Part shown: one piece after another, positions 7,580 through 17,040 of the stretch
Layout of the letters: each line of letters starts with the position of its first letter
Numbering within the stretch: position 1 is the stretch's first letter
Translations under genes and position numbers: made by a program
The notes under the pieces: model-generated
Told to the model about the DNA's origin: nothing
The model's input: the letters and a program-made list of their open reading frames with translations, nothing else
Databases searched by the model: none
Source: Actinomycetes bacterium
GTDB taxonomy: Bacteria; Actinomycetota; Thermoleophilia; RBG-16-64-13
Direction: 5' to 3'
NCBI GenBank assembly: GCA_024637035.1
Contig: JAGXFW010000016.1
Span: 248,001-312,000, forward strand
DNA length: 64,000 bases

Positions 7580-9114
7580 AGCCTACGCCACTCCCGTCGA
7601 TCGGCGTCGACGAGGTCCTCCGCGGCCTTGGGGCCCCAGCTGCCAGCTTCATATATACGCGGCCCCGGCGCGTCTACGTGACGCCAGCGCTCGATGATCC
7701 GGTCTACGAACGCCCACGCCACCTCGACACCGTCGCCACGGGCGAACAGCGTGGAATCTCCAAGCAGAGCATCGAGAAGCAGGCGCTCGTACGCGTCGGC
7801 GGCGGCACCGAACGAACTTCCGTAGCGGAAGTCCATGTTCACCGAGTGCACGTGCACGGTCGGACCCGGCACCTTCGAGGCGATCTTCAGCGTGATCCCC
7901 TCATCGGGCTGGATGTGCATGGCAAGGACGTTGGCCTCGGTCTCGGCCGCCACATCTTCGCCGAAGAGCGGAAGGGGTGGCCTCTTGAACTGGATCGCCA
8001 CCTCGGTGCAGCGTTTGGGGAGTCGCTTGCCGGTGCGCAGATAGAACGGCACGCCCGCCCAGCGCCAGCTGTCGATGAAGACGCGCATGGCGACGAACGT
8101 CTCGACCGTGGAGGCCTGTGCGACTCCCTCCTCCTGCAGGTAGCCGACGACGGCTTCTCCTTGTGACAGACCGGGGCCATACTGACCCCGCACCACGGCT
8201 TTGTCGACTTCCAGTCCGCCCAACGGACGAAGGGCCATGAGCGCCTTCACCTTCTCGTCGCGCACGGGGCCCGCGGCGAAGGTGATGGGGGGCTCCATCG
8301 CCACGAGCGCCAGAAGTTGCAGCGCGTGGTTCTGGATCATGTCCCGCATGGCGCCCGCTTCTTCGTAGTAGGTGGCGCGCTGCTCGATGCCGATGTCTTC
8401 GGCCACCGTGATCTGCACGTGATCCACGTATTGGCTGTTCCACAGGGGTTCGAAGATCGCGTTGGCCAAACGGAACACCAGGATGTTCTGCACGGTCTCC
8501 TTGCCCAGATAGTGGTCGATGCGGAACACATCGTCCTCCGAGAACCACTGGCCCAGGGTGCGGTTCAGAGAACGCGCGCTCTCCAGGTCGCGACCGAAGG
8601 GCTTTTCCACCACGATCCGCGTCCACCCTGCTCCGCGCCGACCCGCGAGTCCGTGCCGCCCGATGCCGTCGATCACGTCCAAGTAGGTGCTCGGAGGCAT
8701 CGCCAGATAGAAGAGGCGGTTGCCGTTTCGGGGGCCATGAGCGTCGACTGAGATCAGGGTATCGTCCAACGTGCGGTAGGCCTCGGCATCGACGAGGTCG
8801 CCGGCGCAGAAGAACAGCATCGCCGCGAAACCCTCCCACATGCGCTCATCCTGACCTTTGCCCACGAAACGATCGAGAGCTTCACGCACCATGTTCCTGA
8901 ACTTCTCATCGTCCCAGTCGCGCCTGGCTACGCCCAGGATCGCGGAGCCCGGGGGCAGCAGACCCTTGCGGAACAGACGATAGAGCGACGGCAGCAGCTT
9001 GCGACGGGCCAGGTCGCCGGTCACACCAAGGATGACGAGCGTGGCAGGCGGGGGCACGCGACGCAGGCGCATGCCTGCGCGGAACGGGTTCTCCACGAGA
9101 CGCTCGGCGCTCAC
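7576..9114 (-). CDS. zwf: Glucose-6-phosphate 1-dehydrogenase
   Basis: Zwf oxidises glucose-6-phosphate with NADP+ and starts the oxidative pentose phosphate pathway. The Rossmann motif GVTGDLARRK lies near residues 30-39, EKPFG follows, and the active-site signature RIDHYLGKE is near 198-206. I use the GTG at 9114 (protein starts VSAERLVENPFR, 512 residues). Actinobacterial homologues begin shortly before an NPxR stretch, and this leaves a 34-bp gap after tal. An upstream GTG at 9186 would overlap tal by 38 bp with no ribosome site. The chosen start has only a weak GGGA, so it is uncertain. opcA overlaps downstream. Confidence 0.95.
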   Translation of the reverse strand: MSAERLVENPFRAGMRLRRVPPPATLVILGVTGDLARRKLLPSLYRLFRKGLLPPGSAILGVARRDWDDEKFRNMVREALDRFVGKGQDERMWEGFAAMLFFCAGDLVDAEAYRTLDDTLISVDAHGPRNGNRLFYLAMPPSTYLDVIDGIGRHGLAGRRGAGWTRIVVEKPFGRDLESARSLNRTLGQWFSEDDVFRIDHYLGKETVQNILVFRLANAIFEPLWNSQYVDHVQITVAEDIGIEQRATYYEEAGAMRDMIQNHALQLLALVAMEPPITFAAGPVRDEKVKALMALRPLGGLEVDKAVVRGQYGPGLSQGEAVVGYLQEEGVAQASTVETFVAMRVFIDSWRWAGVPFYLRTGKRLPKRCTEVAIQFKRPPLPLFGEDVAAETEANVLAMHIQPDEGITLKIASKVPGPTVHVHSVNMDFRYGSSFGAAADAYERLLLDALLGDSTLFARGDGVEVAWAFVDRIIERWRHVDAPGPRIYEAGSWGPKAAEDLVDADRREWRRL

Positions 9115-9148
9115 GGTCCCGTTGTGAGGGTGGGATACGGCATGGACG

Positions 9149-10306
9149 TCAGGCTCGGCCGCCGGCCAGGACGTCCCGCTTGGCACGCAGCGTCGCCATG
9201 AGGGACTCGAAAGAATCGGCGAAGGCGGCTACTCCCTCGGCTTCGAGGCGGCTCGTTACGTCGGACATCGCGATGCCCGCCGCCTCGATGGCCTCGATCA
9301 GACGGCGCGCGTCCTCGACGCCCTCAGTGAGCGTGAGACGAGGTTCCCCGTGGTCGCGGTACGCCTCGAGCGTCGCGTGCGGCATGGTGTTCACAGTGTC
9401 GGGGCCGATCAACTCGTCGACATACAGCACGTCGCTGTACGCCTTGTTCTTCGTGCTCGTGGAGGCCCACAGCGGGCGTTGCACCTTCGCTCCCGCCGAG
9501 GCCAGGGCTTCCCATCGCGGGCCGGAGAACGCCTCGAGGAACTCCTGGTAGGCGAGTTTGGCGTTGGCCACGGCGGCCTGCCCCCGCAATGCCAGGAGTG
9601 CCTCGGCCTTGTCGGCGCCGGCGGCGCCTGCTGCCGCTTCGAGCAACGTGTCGCAGAGCGAGTCCACCCGACTCACGAAGAAGCTCGCCACACTCCGCAC
9701 AGTAGCCGGCTCCGGCAGGTCCTCACCCTCCGCACGGCGTGCGATCAGATGCTCCAGACCGGCCAGGTAAGCTCCCATGACCTCGCGGTAGCGATCGATC
9801 GAGAAGATGAGCGTCACATTCACGCTCAACCCTTCCGAGATCAAGCGCTCGATGGCCGGGATGCCCTCCCGTGTGGCCGGCACCTTCACCAGCACGTTGG
9901 GTCGCCCGACCAGAGCCCGAAGGCGCCGTGCTTCGAGAACCGTGCTCTCGGTATCGTAGGCGAGCGTGGGATTGACTTCGATGCTCACCCACCCGTCGAC
10001 CGACCTCGTCTCATCGAAGGTCTCCCGGAGCAGATCGGCGGCCATGCCCACGTCTTCCGCCATGAGCGTATCGAGGACCCGCTCGGCGTCGGCGCCGTCG
10101 CCAACGAGCTCGGCCATGGCACCATCGTATTCATTCGAGTCGGCGATGGCCTTCTGGAAGATGCTGGGGTTCGAAGTGAGCCCCACCACTGCGTCCTCAT
10201 CGACCATCCTCTTCAATCCGCCCGACACCAGCAGACCTCGCCCGATGTTGTCGTACCAGACACTCTGGCCGAACACCTGCAACTGCCTGAGAGGGTTGTT
10301 CCCCAT
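9149..10306 (-). CDS. tal: Transaldolase
   Basis: Transaldolase moves dihydroxyacetone units between sugar phosphates in the non-oxidative pentose phosphate pathway. The 385-residue length fits the longer actinobacterial/cyanobacterial type. Visible motifs are GLTSNPSIF (around 42-50), SIEVNP, and VKVPAT with the Schiff-base lysine at about residue 141. The ATG at 10306 is chosen over a GTG four codons earlier because AAGGAG sits 5-6 bases before it. It lies between tkt and zwf on the same strand, completing a pathway cluster. Confidence 0.95.
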   Translation of the reverse strand: MGNNPLRQLQVFGQSVWYDNIGRGLLVSGGLKRMVDEDAVVGLTSNPSIFQKAIADSNEYDGAMAELVGDGADAERVLDTLMAEDVGMAADLLRETFDETRSVDGWVSIEVNPTLAYDTESTVLEARRLRALVGRPNVLVKVPATREGIPAIERLISEGLSVNVTLIFSIDRYREVMGAYLAGLEHLIARRAEGEDLPEPATVRSVASFFVSRVDSLCDTLLEAAAGAAGADKAEALLALRGQAAVANAKLAYQEFLEAFSGPRWEALASAGAKVQRPLWASTSTKNKAYSDVLYVDELIGPDTVNTMPHATLEAYRDHGEPRLTLTEGVEDARRLIEAIEAAGIAMSDVTSRLEAEGVAAFADSFESLMATLRAKRDVLAGGRA

Positions 10307-10387
10307 GCTCTCCTTCACTCCCGTCCGGGCTTGCTGATCGCCCCTTGATCGTCGAACCTATCGCCCGCATTCACCCCATCGTTACGC

Positions 10388-10425
10388 GCTCACCCGGCCG
10401 TCACGCACTCACCCTGCCGTCACGC
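10388..10425. repeat. 19-bp tandem duplication spanning the tkt stop codon
   Basis: Two adjacent 19-base copies (10388-10406 and 10407-10425) match at 17 of 19 positions; a partial third copy continues at 10382-10387. The inner copy contains the tkt stop codon and the last codons, so the stop is duplicated just outside the gene. It looks like replication slippage. Confidence 0.75.
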
Positions 10426-12451
10426 CTCTCCTCGCGGCGAGGTCGCGCGCCACGGCGGCGACATGTTCCGCGGTGATGCCGAACTCTTCCATCACCACCG
10501 GCCCGGGGGCAGACGCCCCGAAGTGATCGATGCCCACCACGCCCCCCGCGACGCCCACGTATGTGCACCACCCGAAGGTCGCCGCCGCCTCCACGGCCAC
10601 TCGCACCGTGACCGACGCCGGCAGCACAGCCTCTCGATACTCAGATGCCTGGGCGTCGAACAGCTCCCAACACGGCAGGGAGACGACCCGTGTAGCCAGA
10701 CCTTCCGCCTCAAGCTGAGCCCTGGCATCGAGCGCGACGGTGATCTCCGACCCCGTGGCCATGATGATCGCGTCGATGTTCTTCGGACCGGAAGAGGCCT
10801 CGGCCAGGACGTAGCCCCCGCGTTCGAGGCCGTCGGCGGCCCCGAACGCGCTCCGGTCCAGCACCGGCAGGTTCTGGCGCGACAAGATCAGCGCAACCGG
10901 GCCATCCCGCCGCTCAAGCGCCACCTTCCACGCGACGGCGGTCTCGTTGGCGTCCGCCGGCCGGATGACCCACAGGCCGGGGATCACTCGCAGCGCAGCG
11001 AGGTGCTCGACAGGCTGGTGAGTAGGCCCATCCTCTCCGAGCCCCACGCTGTCGTGCGTGAAGACGTAGGTGACACGCGCCTTGGACAGCGCAGCCAGAC
11101 GGATCGACGGCCGCATGTAGTCGGAGAAGATGAGGAACGTGCCTCCGTACGGGAACACGCCTCCGTGCAGCGCCATGCCGTTGAGCACCGCCCCCATCGC
11201 GTGCTCCCGCACACCGAAGTGCAGGTTGCGGCCCTGGCGTTCGCCGCGCCGGAACGTGCCGCACGGTCGCTCACCGCAGTCTTCCAGGAAGGTGTTGTTC
11301 GAGGGTGCGAGATCAGCCGAACCACCCATCAGGGTGGGCACGGACGAAGCGATCGCGTTCAACACCTTACCGGAGGCGGCCCGAGAGGCCATGCCTTTGG
11401 AGTCTGCCGGGAATGTGGGCAACCGAGACTCCCACCCCTCGGGCAGGTCTCCAGACAACGCCCGCTGGAATGCCTCTGCCGTCTCGGGGTGTTGGTCCGA
11501 GAACGCCTGCATCCGTTCGAGCCACGCAGCGCGAGCCGCGGCACCTCGGCCGGCCGCCTGGGCGTAGAGGTCGCGGACAGCGTCCGGCACAAAGAACTCC
11601 TCGGGGGCGGTCCAGCCCAGGTTCTCCTTGGTCAGCGCCAGCTCCTCGGCGCCAAGAGGCGCGCCGTGGGCCTCCGCCGAATCCTGCTTGTGAGGGCTCC
11701 CGAAGCCGATGTGGGTGCGTACCTTGATCAGCGAAGGGCGATCCACATCGGCCTTCGCCTCGATCACCGCCCGATCGATCGCCCCCAGATCGTTGCCGTC
11801 CTCGACTTCGAGCACCTGCCATCCGTACGACTCGAACCGGGCCGTCACGTCTTCGGTGAAGGCCAGGTCGGTGGAGCCCTCGATGCTGATGTGGTTGTCG
11901 TCGTAGAGGTAGATCAGACGGCCGAGGCCCAAATGGCCCGCGAGAGATGCCGCTTCTGACGCCACACCCTCCATGAGGTCGCCGTCGCTCACGATCGCGT
12001 ACACCCAATGGTCCATCACGTGATGCTCGGGCCGTCCGAACGTCGCCGCGAGGAACGACTCCGCGATGGCCATGCCGACTCCGTTCGCGAGACCCTGACC
12101 GAGTGGACCGGTGGTCACCTCGACCCCTGGGGTGAGACCGTTCTCGGGGTGGCCCGGCGTACGGCTGCCCCATTGGCGGAAGGCCTTCAACTCCTCCATA
12201 GGCAGGTCGAACCCAGAGAGATGGAGCAGGGCGTAGAGCAGCATCGAGCCATGGCCGGCGCTCAGGATGAAGCGGTCGCGGTCGGGCCAGTCAGGATGGT
12301 CCGGATCGAAGTGAAGGTGGCGAGACCAGAGCACGTGGGCCATGGGCGCGGCACCAAGCGGCATGCCGGGATGGCCGGATCGAGCTTTCTCGACCCCTTC
12401 GATCGCCAGCACTCGGATGGTGTTGACGGCCAAATGGTCCGTGTCACTCAC
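10409..12451 (-). CDS. tkt: Transketolase
   Basis: Transketolase shifts two-carbon units between sugar phosphates using thiamine diphosphate. The protein carries SGHPG near residue 25, [16 protein letters not shown], and the cofactor motif SDGDLMEG (155-162) followed by a distant Asn in DDNHIS. The C-terminal half has [14 protein letters not shown] and [16 protein letters not shown] start it at the GTG at 12451 (protein [16 protein letters not shown], 680 residues), which aligns with the usual N-terminus. A GTG at 12499 would add 16 unlike residues; neither has a strong ribosome site. It is followed by tal after 102 bp. Confidence 0.96.
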   Translation of the reverse strand: MSDTDHLAVNTIRVLAIEGVEKARSGHPGMPLGAAPMAHVLWSRHLHFDPDHPDWPDRDRFILSAGHGSMLLYALLHLSGFDLPMEELKAFRQWGSRTPGHPENGLTPGVEVTTGPLGQGLANGVGMAIAESFLAATFGRPEHHVMDHWVYAIVSDGDLMEGVASEAASLAGHLGLGRLIYLYDDNHISIEGSTDLAFTEDVTARFESYGWQVLEVEDGNDLGAIDRAVIEAKADVDRPSLIKVRTHIGFGSPHKQDSAEAHGAPLGAEELALTKENLGWTAPEEFFVPDAVRDLYAQAAGRGAAARAAWLERMQAFSDQHPETAEAFQRALSGDLPEGWESRLPTFPADSKGMASRAASGKVLNAIASSVPTLMGGSADLAPSNNTFLEDCGERPCGTFRRGERQGRNLHFGVREHAMGAVLNGMALHGGVFPYGGTFLIFSDYMRPSIRLAALSKARVTYVFTHDSVGLGEDGPTHQPVEHLAALRVIPGLWVIRPADANETAVAWKVALERRDGPVALILSRQNLPVLDRSAFGAADGLERGGYVLAEASSGPKNIDAIIMATGSEITVALDARAQLEAEGLATRVVSLPCWELFDAQASEYREAVLPASVTVRVAVEAAATFGWCTYVGVAGGVVGIDHFGASAPGPVVMEEFGITAEHVAAVARDLAARRGVTAG

Positions 12452-12509
12452 GTCGATCTCGCTTTCCCTCGTATCTTCCAAGTAGGCCGCCAGGCACACC
12501 GAGCGCCGC

Positions 12510-13181
12510 TCACGGCATCACCGACCAGCCCCGCTCCAGCGCGATCCTGGCCAGCTCCGGGCGTGGGCGCACCGCGACAGCTCTGCCCACGGAACCGAGC
12601 AGTTCCACGTCGGTCTCGTGGTCGGCGTACGCCGAACAGTTCTTCAACGCCACCCCGCGGCCGGTAGCGAACGCCAGCGCCACTCGCGCTTTCTCGGCAC
12701 CGTACAGCGACCGGCCCTCCAGCCGCCCGGTGTACACGCCTTCACGCTGCTCGAGACGGGTGCCCTCGCAGACCGTCACTCCCAGATGGCGCCCCAGTGC
12801 CTCCACGACGGGAGCGAGGGCGGCAGAGACGATCACCACCTCATCACCCACTCGCTGATGCTCCCGCAGGGCTGCGACCGCGCCCTCGTGCAACCTCGGC
12901 ACGAGCTCCTCTTCGGTGAAGCGATCCATGAGAAGCGCCACGTCGCCCACGGACATGCCCTTCATCAGTTCGCCCCCTCGAGCTCGGGCCGCATCCGTGG
13001 CCTTCACTAGTCCTAGGCGGTAGGCTGCGAACCAGAGCGCGACGCCCACCAGGAACCCGAATCTCACCATCCCCTCGGAACGGAGGAAGGAAACGAGGAG
13101 GCGCTGGGTCTGGCCGACGACAAGGGTACCGTCGAGGTCGAAGAATGCCATGGCCTCGATGCCCGGATGTGTCTGCTCCAT
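12510..13181 (-). CDS. HAD-superfamily IB phosphatase (SerB-like)
   Basis: This is a HAD-superfamily hydrolase of about 223 residues, probably a phosphatase. The nucleophile motif FFDLDGTLV lies near residues 13-21, VVIVSAAL is motif II, an AEKAR-type lysine follows, and YADHETD is motif III/IV. This pattern fits the IB subfamily that includes phosphoserine phosphatase relatives. A hydrophobic stretch ([14 protein letters not shown]) in the cap region is common in this group. The substrate cannot be read from the sequence. The start is uncertain: ATG at 13181 is used, with a GTG at 13199 and an ATG at 13151 as alternatives, none with a clear ribosome site. It is divergent from putA. Confidence 0.8.
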   Translation of the reverse strand: MEQTHPGIEAMAFFDLDGTLVVGQTQRLLVSFLRSEGMVRFGFLVGVALWFAAYRLGLVKATDAARARGGELMKGMSVGDVALLMDRFTEEELVPRLHEGAVAALREHQRVGDEVVIVSAALAPVVEALGRHLGVTVCEGTRLEQREGVYTGRLEGRSLYGAEKARVALAFATGRGVALKNCSAYADHETDVELLGSVGRAVAVRPRPELARIALERGWSVMP

Positions 13182-13200
13182 AGCGGTCGAGTCTATCACG

Positions 13201-13228
13201 TTGACACCAGCGCTCTTCGGGGTAGAGC
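13201..13228 (+). promoter_or_regulatory. Candidate promoter for putA
   Basis: A consensus -35 TTGACA (13201-13206) is followed after 16 bases by TAGAGC (13223-13228), a moderate -10. The leader to the putA ATG would be about 36 bases. Confidence 0.42.
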
Positions 13229-13270
13229 GTCAGTCGACGGGTCTCGGCCACGATGCTCGGAAGGTGGATC

Positions 13271-16200
13271 ATGGTGCTCACGCTCCCGGAAGCCTCGGCG
13301 CAGGAAGTGCAATTGCGGGCGATCGGAAAACAGCTCTTCTCGGCCATGGCCGAACGGCGGCCCTCCGTGTTCAGAGCGGACTGGTGGCAGGGACAGGCCC
13401 TCGAGTGGGCCATGCGCGACGAATCGTTCAAGGTGCAGCTCTTCCGTTTCGTCGACGTCTTCCCGACGCTTCGCACCACCGACGACATCGCGGAACACCT
13501 CGCGCAGTACTTCGCACATCCAAGCGGAGAGCTCCCAGCGGCGCTGCGTTGGGGCCTCAAGGCAGCCTCGCCCGGCCACGCCGCCAGCGGACTCGCGGCC
13601 AAAGCGATCGGGTACAACATCCACTCGATGGCCGAACGTTTCATCGCCGGAGCCGACGCCGCCCAGGCGCTGCCCACCCTCCACAAGCTGCGGGCGGCCG
13701 GCGTGGGATTCACGCTCGACGTACTCGGGGAAGCCTCGCTCAGCTCCGCGGAGGCCATGCGGTATCAGGAGAGATACCTTGACTTGCTGAACACCCTCCC
13801 GCGGGAAGTGGCCGCGTGGGCGGCCGACAGCACGATGGACCGCACTTCTTCGGGTGACGTGCCTCGACTGAACCTCTCGCTCAAGATCACCTCGCTCTAC
13901 TCTCAGATCGACCCCATCGACTTCGCCGGCTCCCGGAATGCGATCATGGAACGTCTGCGGCCGATCTTCGAGGCCGCGGTGAAGAACGGCGCGTTCCTCA
14001 ACCTCGATCTTGAGCAATCCCGGTTCCGCGACCTCACGTACGCGGTGTTCGAGGGATTACTCGAGGAAGATGCGTTCATCGACTACCCGCATCTCGGTGT
14101 GGTCGTGCAGGCATACCTCAGGGACTCGGAGAACGATCTCCGCCGGCTCATCGACTTCGCACGGAAGCGCGGCACTCCGATCACCATCCGCTTGGTGAAG
14201 GGAGCCTACTGGGACTACGAGACCATCCACGCGCGGCAGCAACACTGGCCCGTGCCGGTGTTCACGAACAAGAACGATACGGACGCCAGATTCGAGCACC
14301 TCACCCGCATGATGATCGCGTCCAGCGACGTGATCCGTCCCGCCCTCGGCACCCACAACGTACGCAGCATTGCGAATGCGGTAACCGCGGCGCGCGCTGC
14401 AGGCCTCCCCTCCGACGCGGTCGAATTCCAGACGTTGCACGGCATGGCCGAACCGATCAAACACGCGATCGCCGGCCTGGATCTGCCTCTTCGCGAGTAC
14501 GTGCCCATCGGGGAAGTGGTGCCCGGCATGGCCTATCTGGTCAGACGGCTGCTGGAGAACACGGCCAACGAGTCGTTCTTGCGGCTCACGTTCGTGGACG
14601 GCGCCGACCGCGACCGCCTCCTTGCACCCCCCCTCCCCACCCCGGACTACGGGCTTGAAGTGCCGCTGCGGATCGAGGTCCACGCGACCGATCCCGTGGC
14701 CCCCAGCGTCTTCTCCAACCAACCGACCACCGACTTCTCCCGCGAAGCGCACCGAGTCGCTATCACGGGGGCGCTTGAGGGAGTCAAGGGCTCACTCGGC
14801 ACGCACCATCCGCTGCTGTTGGGAGATGCCGAGGTCGATACGGAAGCGGTGATAGAGTCGCTGAACCCCGCGTTCCCGGCGCAGGTGATCGGCACAGTGG
14901 CCGCGGCGGGCCTCGCTGAGGCGGAGCAAGCGTTGGCCGCGGCCGAGCGAGCATTCCCCCACTGGCGGGATACCCCACACGGGGAGCGCGCAGCCGTGCT
15001 ATTTCGCTCAGCGGACCTCATGCGCCGGCGGCGCAACGACCTCATCGCTCTCGAGATCCTGGAGGCCGGCAAGACGTGGCGGGAGGCCGACGGCGACGTC
15101 GCGGAGGCCATCGACTTCCTCGAGTACTACGGCCGAGAGATGCACCGCCTCGGCCGGCCGCGTTCCCTAAGCGACATACCGGGTGAGACCGACCTGCTCT
15201 TCTACGAGCCCCGAGGGATCGCCGTCGTGATCGCGCCTTGGAACTTCCCGCTGGCCATCCTCACTGGCATGACGAGCGCCGCCCTCGTGACGGGCAACGC
15301 CACGATCATGAAACCGGCGAACGCCACCCCCCTCGTAGCCTGGGAGTTGGCGAGTATCCTCAGAGAAGCCGGCCTACCGAAGGGAGTGTTGAGCTTCCTG
15401 CCCGGCCCCGGATCCACGGTGGGGGCCTTCTTGGTGCGCCACCCGAGCGTGGATCTCATCGCCTTCACGGGGAGCCGCGACGTAGGCACCGGCATCGTGC
15501 GCGAAGCAGGCATCGTCCGAACCGGACAACGGAACGTGAAGCGGGCGATCGTGGAGATGGGCGGGAAGAACGCGGTGATCGTCGATTCCGACGCCGATCT
15601 CGACGCGGCAGTAGAAGGCGTCGTAGCGTCTGCCTTCGGCTACTCCGGCCAGAAATGCTCGGCGTGCAGTAGGGCCATCGTTGTCGGGTCCGTGTACGGC
15701 GACTTCGTCGAGAGGGTGGTGAACGCTGCCTCCAGTCTGGCTGTCGGCGACCCCGCCGACCCGGCCACCCGTGTCGGCCCGGTGATCGACGAGGCGGCGC
15801 TTCTCAGGATCCAGCGCTACATCGACGTGGGTGCGAAGGAAGCCACCTTGGCCTTCGCGGCCCCTGCTCCCTCCGGCGCCGGATACTTCGTGGCGCCCCA
15901 TGTATTCGTGGATGTCTCGCCGGGAAGCGCCGTCGCGCGGGAGGAGATCTTCGGGCCGGTGCTCTCGATCATGCGGGCACAGAACATAGACGAGGCCTTC
16001 CGGCTGGCGGCGGACAGCGACTACGCACTCACCGGGGGAATCTACTCGCGCAGCCCCGAGAACGTGCGACGGGCCGGCCGGGAGTTCCGTGTAGGCAACC
16101 TCTACATCAACCGAGGCATCACCGGCGCCATGGTCGGGCGGCAGCCGTTCGGTGGATCGCGCATGAGCGGCATGGGCTCGAAGGCCGGTGGCCCCGACTA

Positions 16201-16294
16201 CCTGCTTCAGTTCATGGAGCCGCGCGTGATCACCGAGAACACTCTGCGACGAGGTTTCGCCCCGACGCAGGAACCGGAGGGCACGAACCTGTGA
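13271..16294 (+). CDS. putA: Bifunctional proline dehydrogenase / glutamate-semialdehyde dehydrogenase
   Basis: PutA oxidises proline to pyrroline-5-carboxylate with FAD and then to glutamate with NAD+, channelling the intermediate. The 1007 residues match the short PutA type without a DNA-binding domain. The N-terminal barrel (about 80-460) shows LVKGAYWDYE, LGTHNVRS and the closing YVPIGE...YLVRRLLEN. The C-terminal aldehyde dehydrogenase (about 520-990) shows IAPWNFPLA, FTGSRDVG, VEMGGKN and GYSGQKCSACSR with catalytic Cys796. The ATG at 13271 is preferred to one at 13253 because GGAAGGTGG lies just upstream. It is a lone plus-strand gene; proC and proB for proline synthesis are elsewhere in the window. 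Confidence 0.96.
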   Translation: MVLTLPEASAQEVQLRAIGKQLFSAMAERRPSVFRADWWQGQALEWAMRDESFKVQLFRFVDVFPTLRTTDDIAEHLAQYFAHPSGELPAALRWGLKAASPGHAASGLAAKAIGYNIHSMAERFIAGADAAQALPTLHKLRAAGVGFTLDVLGEASLSSAEAMRYQERYLDLLNTLPREVAAWAADSTMDRTSSGDVPRLNLSLKITSLYSQIDPIDFAGSRNAIMERLRPIFEAAVKNGAFLNLDLEQSRFRDLTYAVFEGLLEEDAFIDYPHLGVVVQAYLRDSENDLRRLIDFARKRGTPITIRLVKGAYWDYETIHARQQHWPVPVFTNKNDTDARFEHLTRMMIASSDVIRPALGTHNVRSIANAVTAARAAGLPSDAVEFQTLHGMAEPIKHAIAGLDLPLREYVPIGEVVPGMAYLVRRLLENTANESFLRLTFVDGADRDRLLAPPLPTPDYGLEVPLRIEVHATDPVAPSVFSNQPTTDFSREAHRVAITGALEGVKGSLGTHHPLLLGDAEVDTEAVIESLNPAFPAQVIGTVAAAGLAEAEQALAAAERAFPHWRDTPHGERAAVLFRSADLMRRRRNDLIALEILEAGKTWREADGDVAEAIDFLEYYGREMHRLGRPRSLSDIPGETDLLFYEPRGIAVVIAPWNFPLAILTGMTSAALVTGNATIMKPANATPLVAWELASILREAGLPKGVLSFLPGPGSTVGAFLVRHPSVDLIAFTGSRDVGTGIVREAGIVRTGQRNVKRAIVEMGGKNAVIVDSDADLDAAVEGVVASAFGYSGQKCSACSRAIVVGSVYGDFVERVVNAASSLAVGDPADPATRVGPVIDEAALLRIQRYIDVGAKEATLAFAAPAPSGAGYFVAPHVFVDVSPGSAVAREEIFGPVLSIMRAQNIDEAFRLAADSDYALTGGIYSRSPENVRRAGREFRVGNLYINRGITGAMVGRQPFGGSRMSGMGSKAGGPDYLLQFMEPRVITENTLRRGFAPTQEPEGTNL

Positions 16295-16349
16295 CCCGAC
16301 GTGCGTGTCGGCGAAGCCGCCGCGCTGCGAGGATCCGCACCCGGATGTA

Positions 16350-16399
16350 GGGCCCCACACACGTCCCCGGGCCTGGTGGATCAGAGAACAGTGGGGCCC
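16350..16399. terminator. Inverted repeat between convergent putA and lipoprotein gene
   Basis: Perfect 9-base arms GGGCCCCAC (16350-16358) and GTGGGGCCC (16391-16399) flank 32 bases in the gap between convergent stop codons. The layout resembles the element at 3644-3687. There is no T-run; a bidirectional terminator role is inferred. Confidence 0.42.
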
Positions 16400-16430
16400 G
16401 GGCTCACCGGTACAGCCGGCCCCTGCTGAC

Positions 16431-16967
16431 TCAGTACTTCGTCAAAGCAAGCGCTGCCACTTTCTTGACCGACTCCTCATCGCTACCCGTGACCTCGACG
16501 GTGATCGTGCCGTCCAGCACCGCGTAGACATCGTAGCGCTCGTCATCAGGGTGGTACGCGATGAACGCGTCGTCGCCAAGGCCCGCGAGATCCCCGGTCC
16601 GGTCATCCTCCACTTCCTTGAGCAGAGGGAAGTCCTCCGGCGGGAAGGTCCACATGACGAACGCCTGCGGTTCGCCGGCCGCGTCAATGACCTCGTAGAC
16701 GCACCGAGTCTGAGACTCGGATGGCGCCATTGGAGTCACCGACACGAACTCGGCGTCAAGTGCCTTCGCCAGTTCCTCACCCGAGAGGACGCACCCCTCG
16801 CCACCGCCTGGGTCGGGCGCATCACCTGCGCTCCCGCCCGTTGAGGGGGTGGACTGCCCCACCGTGGACTGGGTCGTCGTGACTCCAGCGTCTCCACCGC
16901 AGCCGGTCGCCGCTACGGAGAAGATGACGAGGACACCCACGAGTACTATGAAGATGGTTCTCCGCAT
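16431..16967 (-). CDS. Putative lipoprotein of unknown function
   Basis: The 178-residue protein begins with a lipoprotein signal: MRRT, a hydrophobic core (about residues 4-20) and the lipobox ATGC, so it should be acylated at Cys23 and anchored outside the membrane by LspA. A Thr/Ser/Gly-rich linker follows (about 25-55). The rest is a compact domain with two cysteines (in GCVLSGEEL and TRCVYEV) and an alternating strand/helix pattern, somewhat like the DUF3558-type lipoproteins of actinobacteria; that comparison is tentative. The ATG has GGGGGG upstream; an in-frame extension to 17081 is rejected because it precedes the signal peptide. Function unknown. Confidence 0.72.
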   Translation of the reverse strand: MRRTIFIVLVGVLVIFSVAATGCGGDAGVTTTQSTVGQSTPSTGGSAGDAPDPGGGEGCVLSGEELAKALDAEFVSVTPMAPSESQTRCVYEVIDAAGEPQAFVMWTFPPEDFPLLKEVEDDRTGDLAGLGDDAFIAYHPDDERYDVYAVLDGTITVEVTGSDEESVKKVAALALTKY

Positions 16968-17040
16968 TCCAGCCCCCCGCCGCTCGACGAATACAGCCAC
17001 ACACACAATACCGCAGGGCGATCCCCGCCCAAACCGACGG

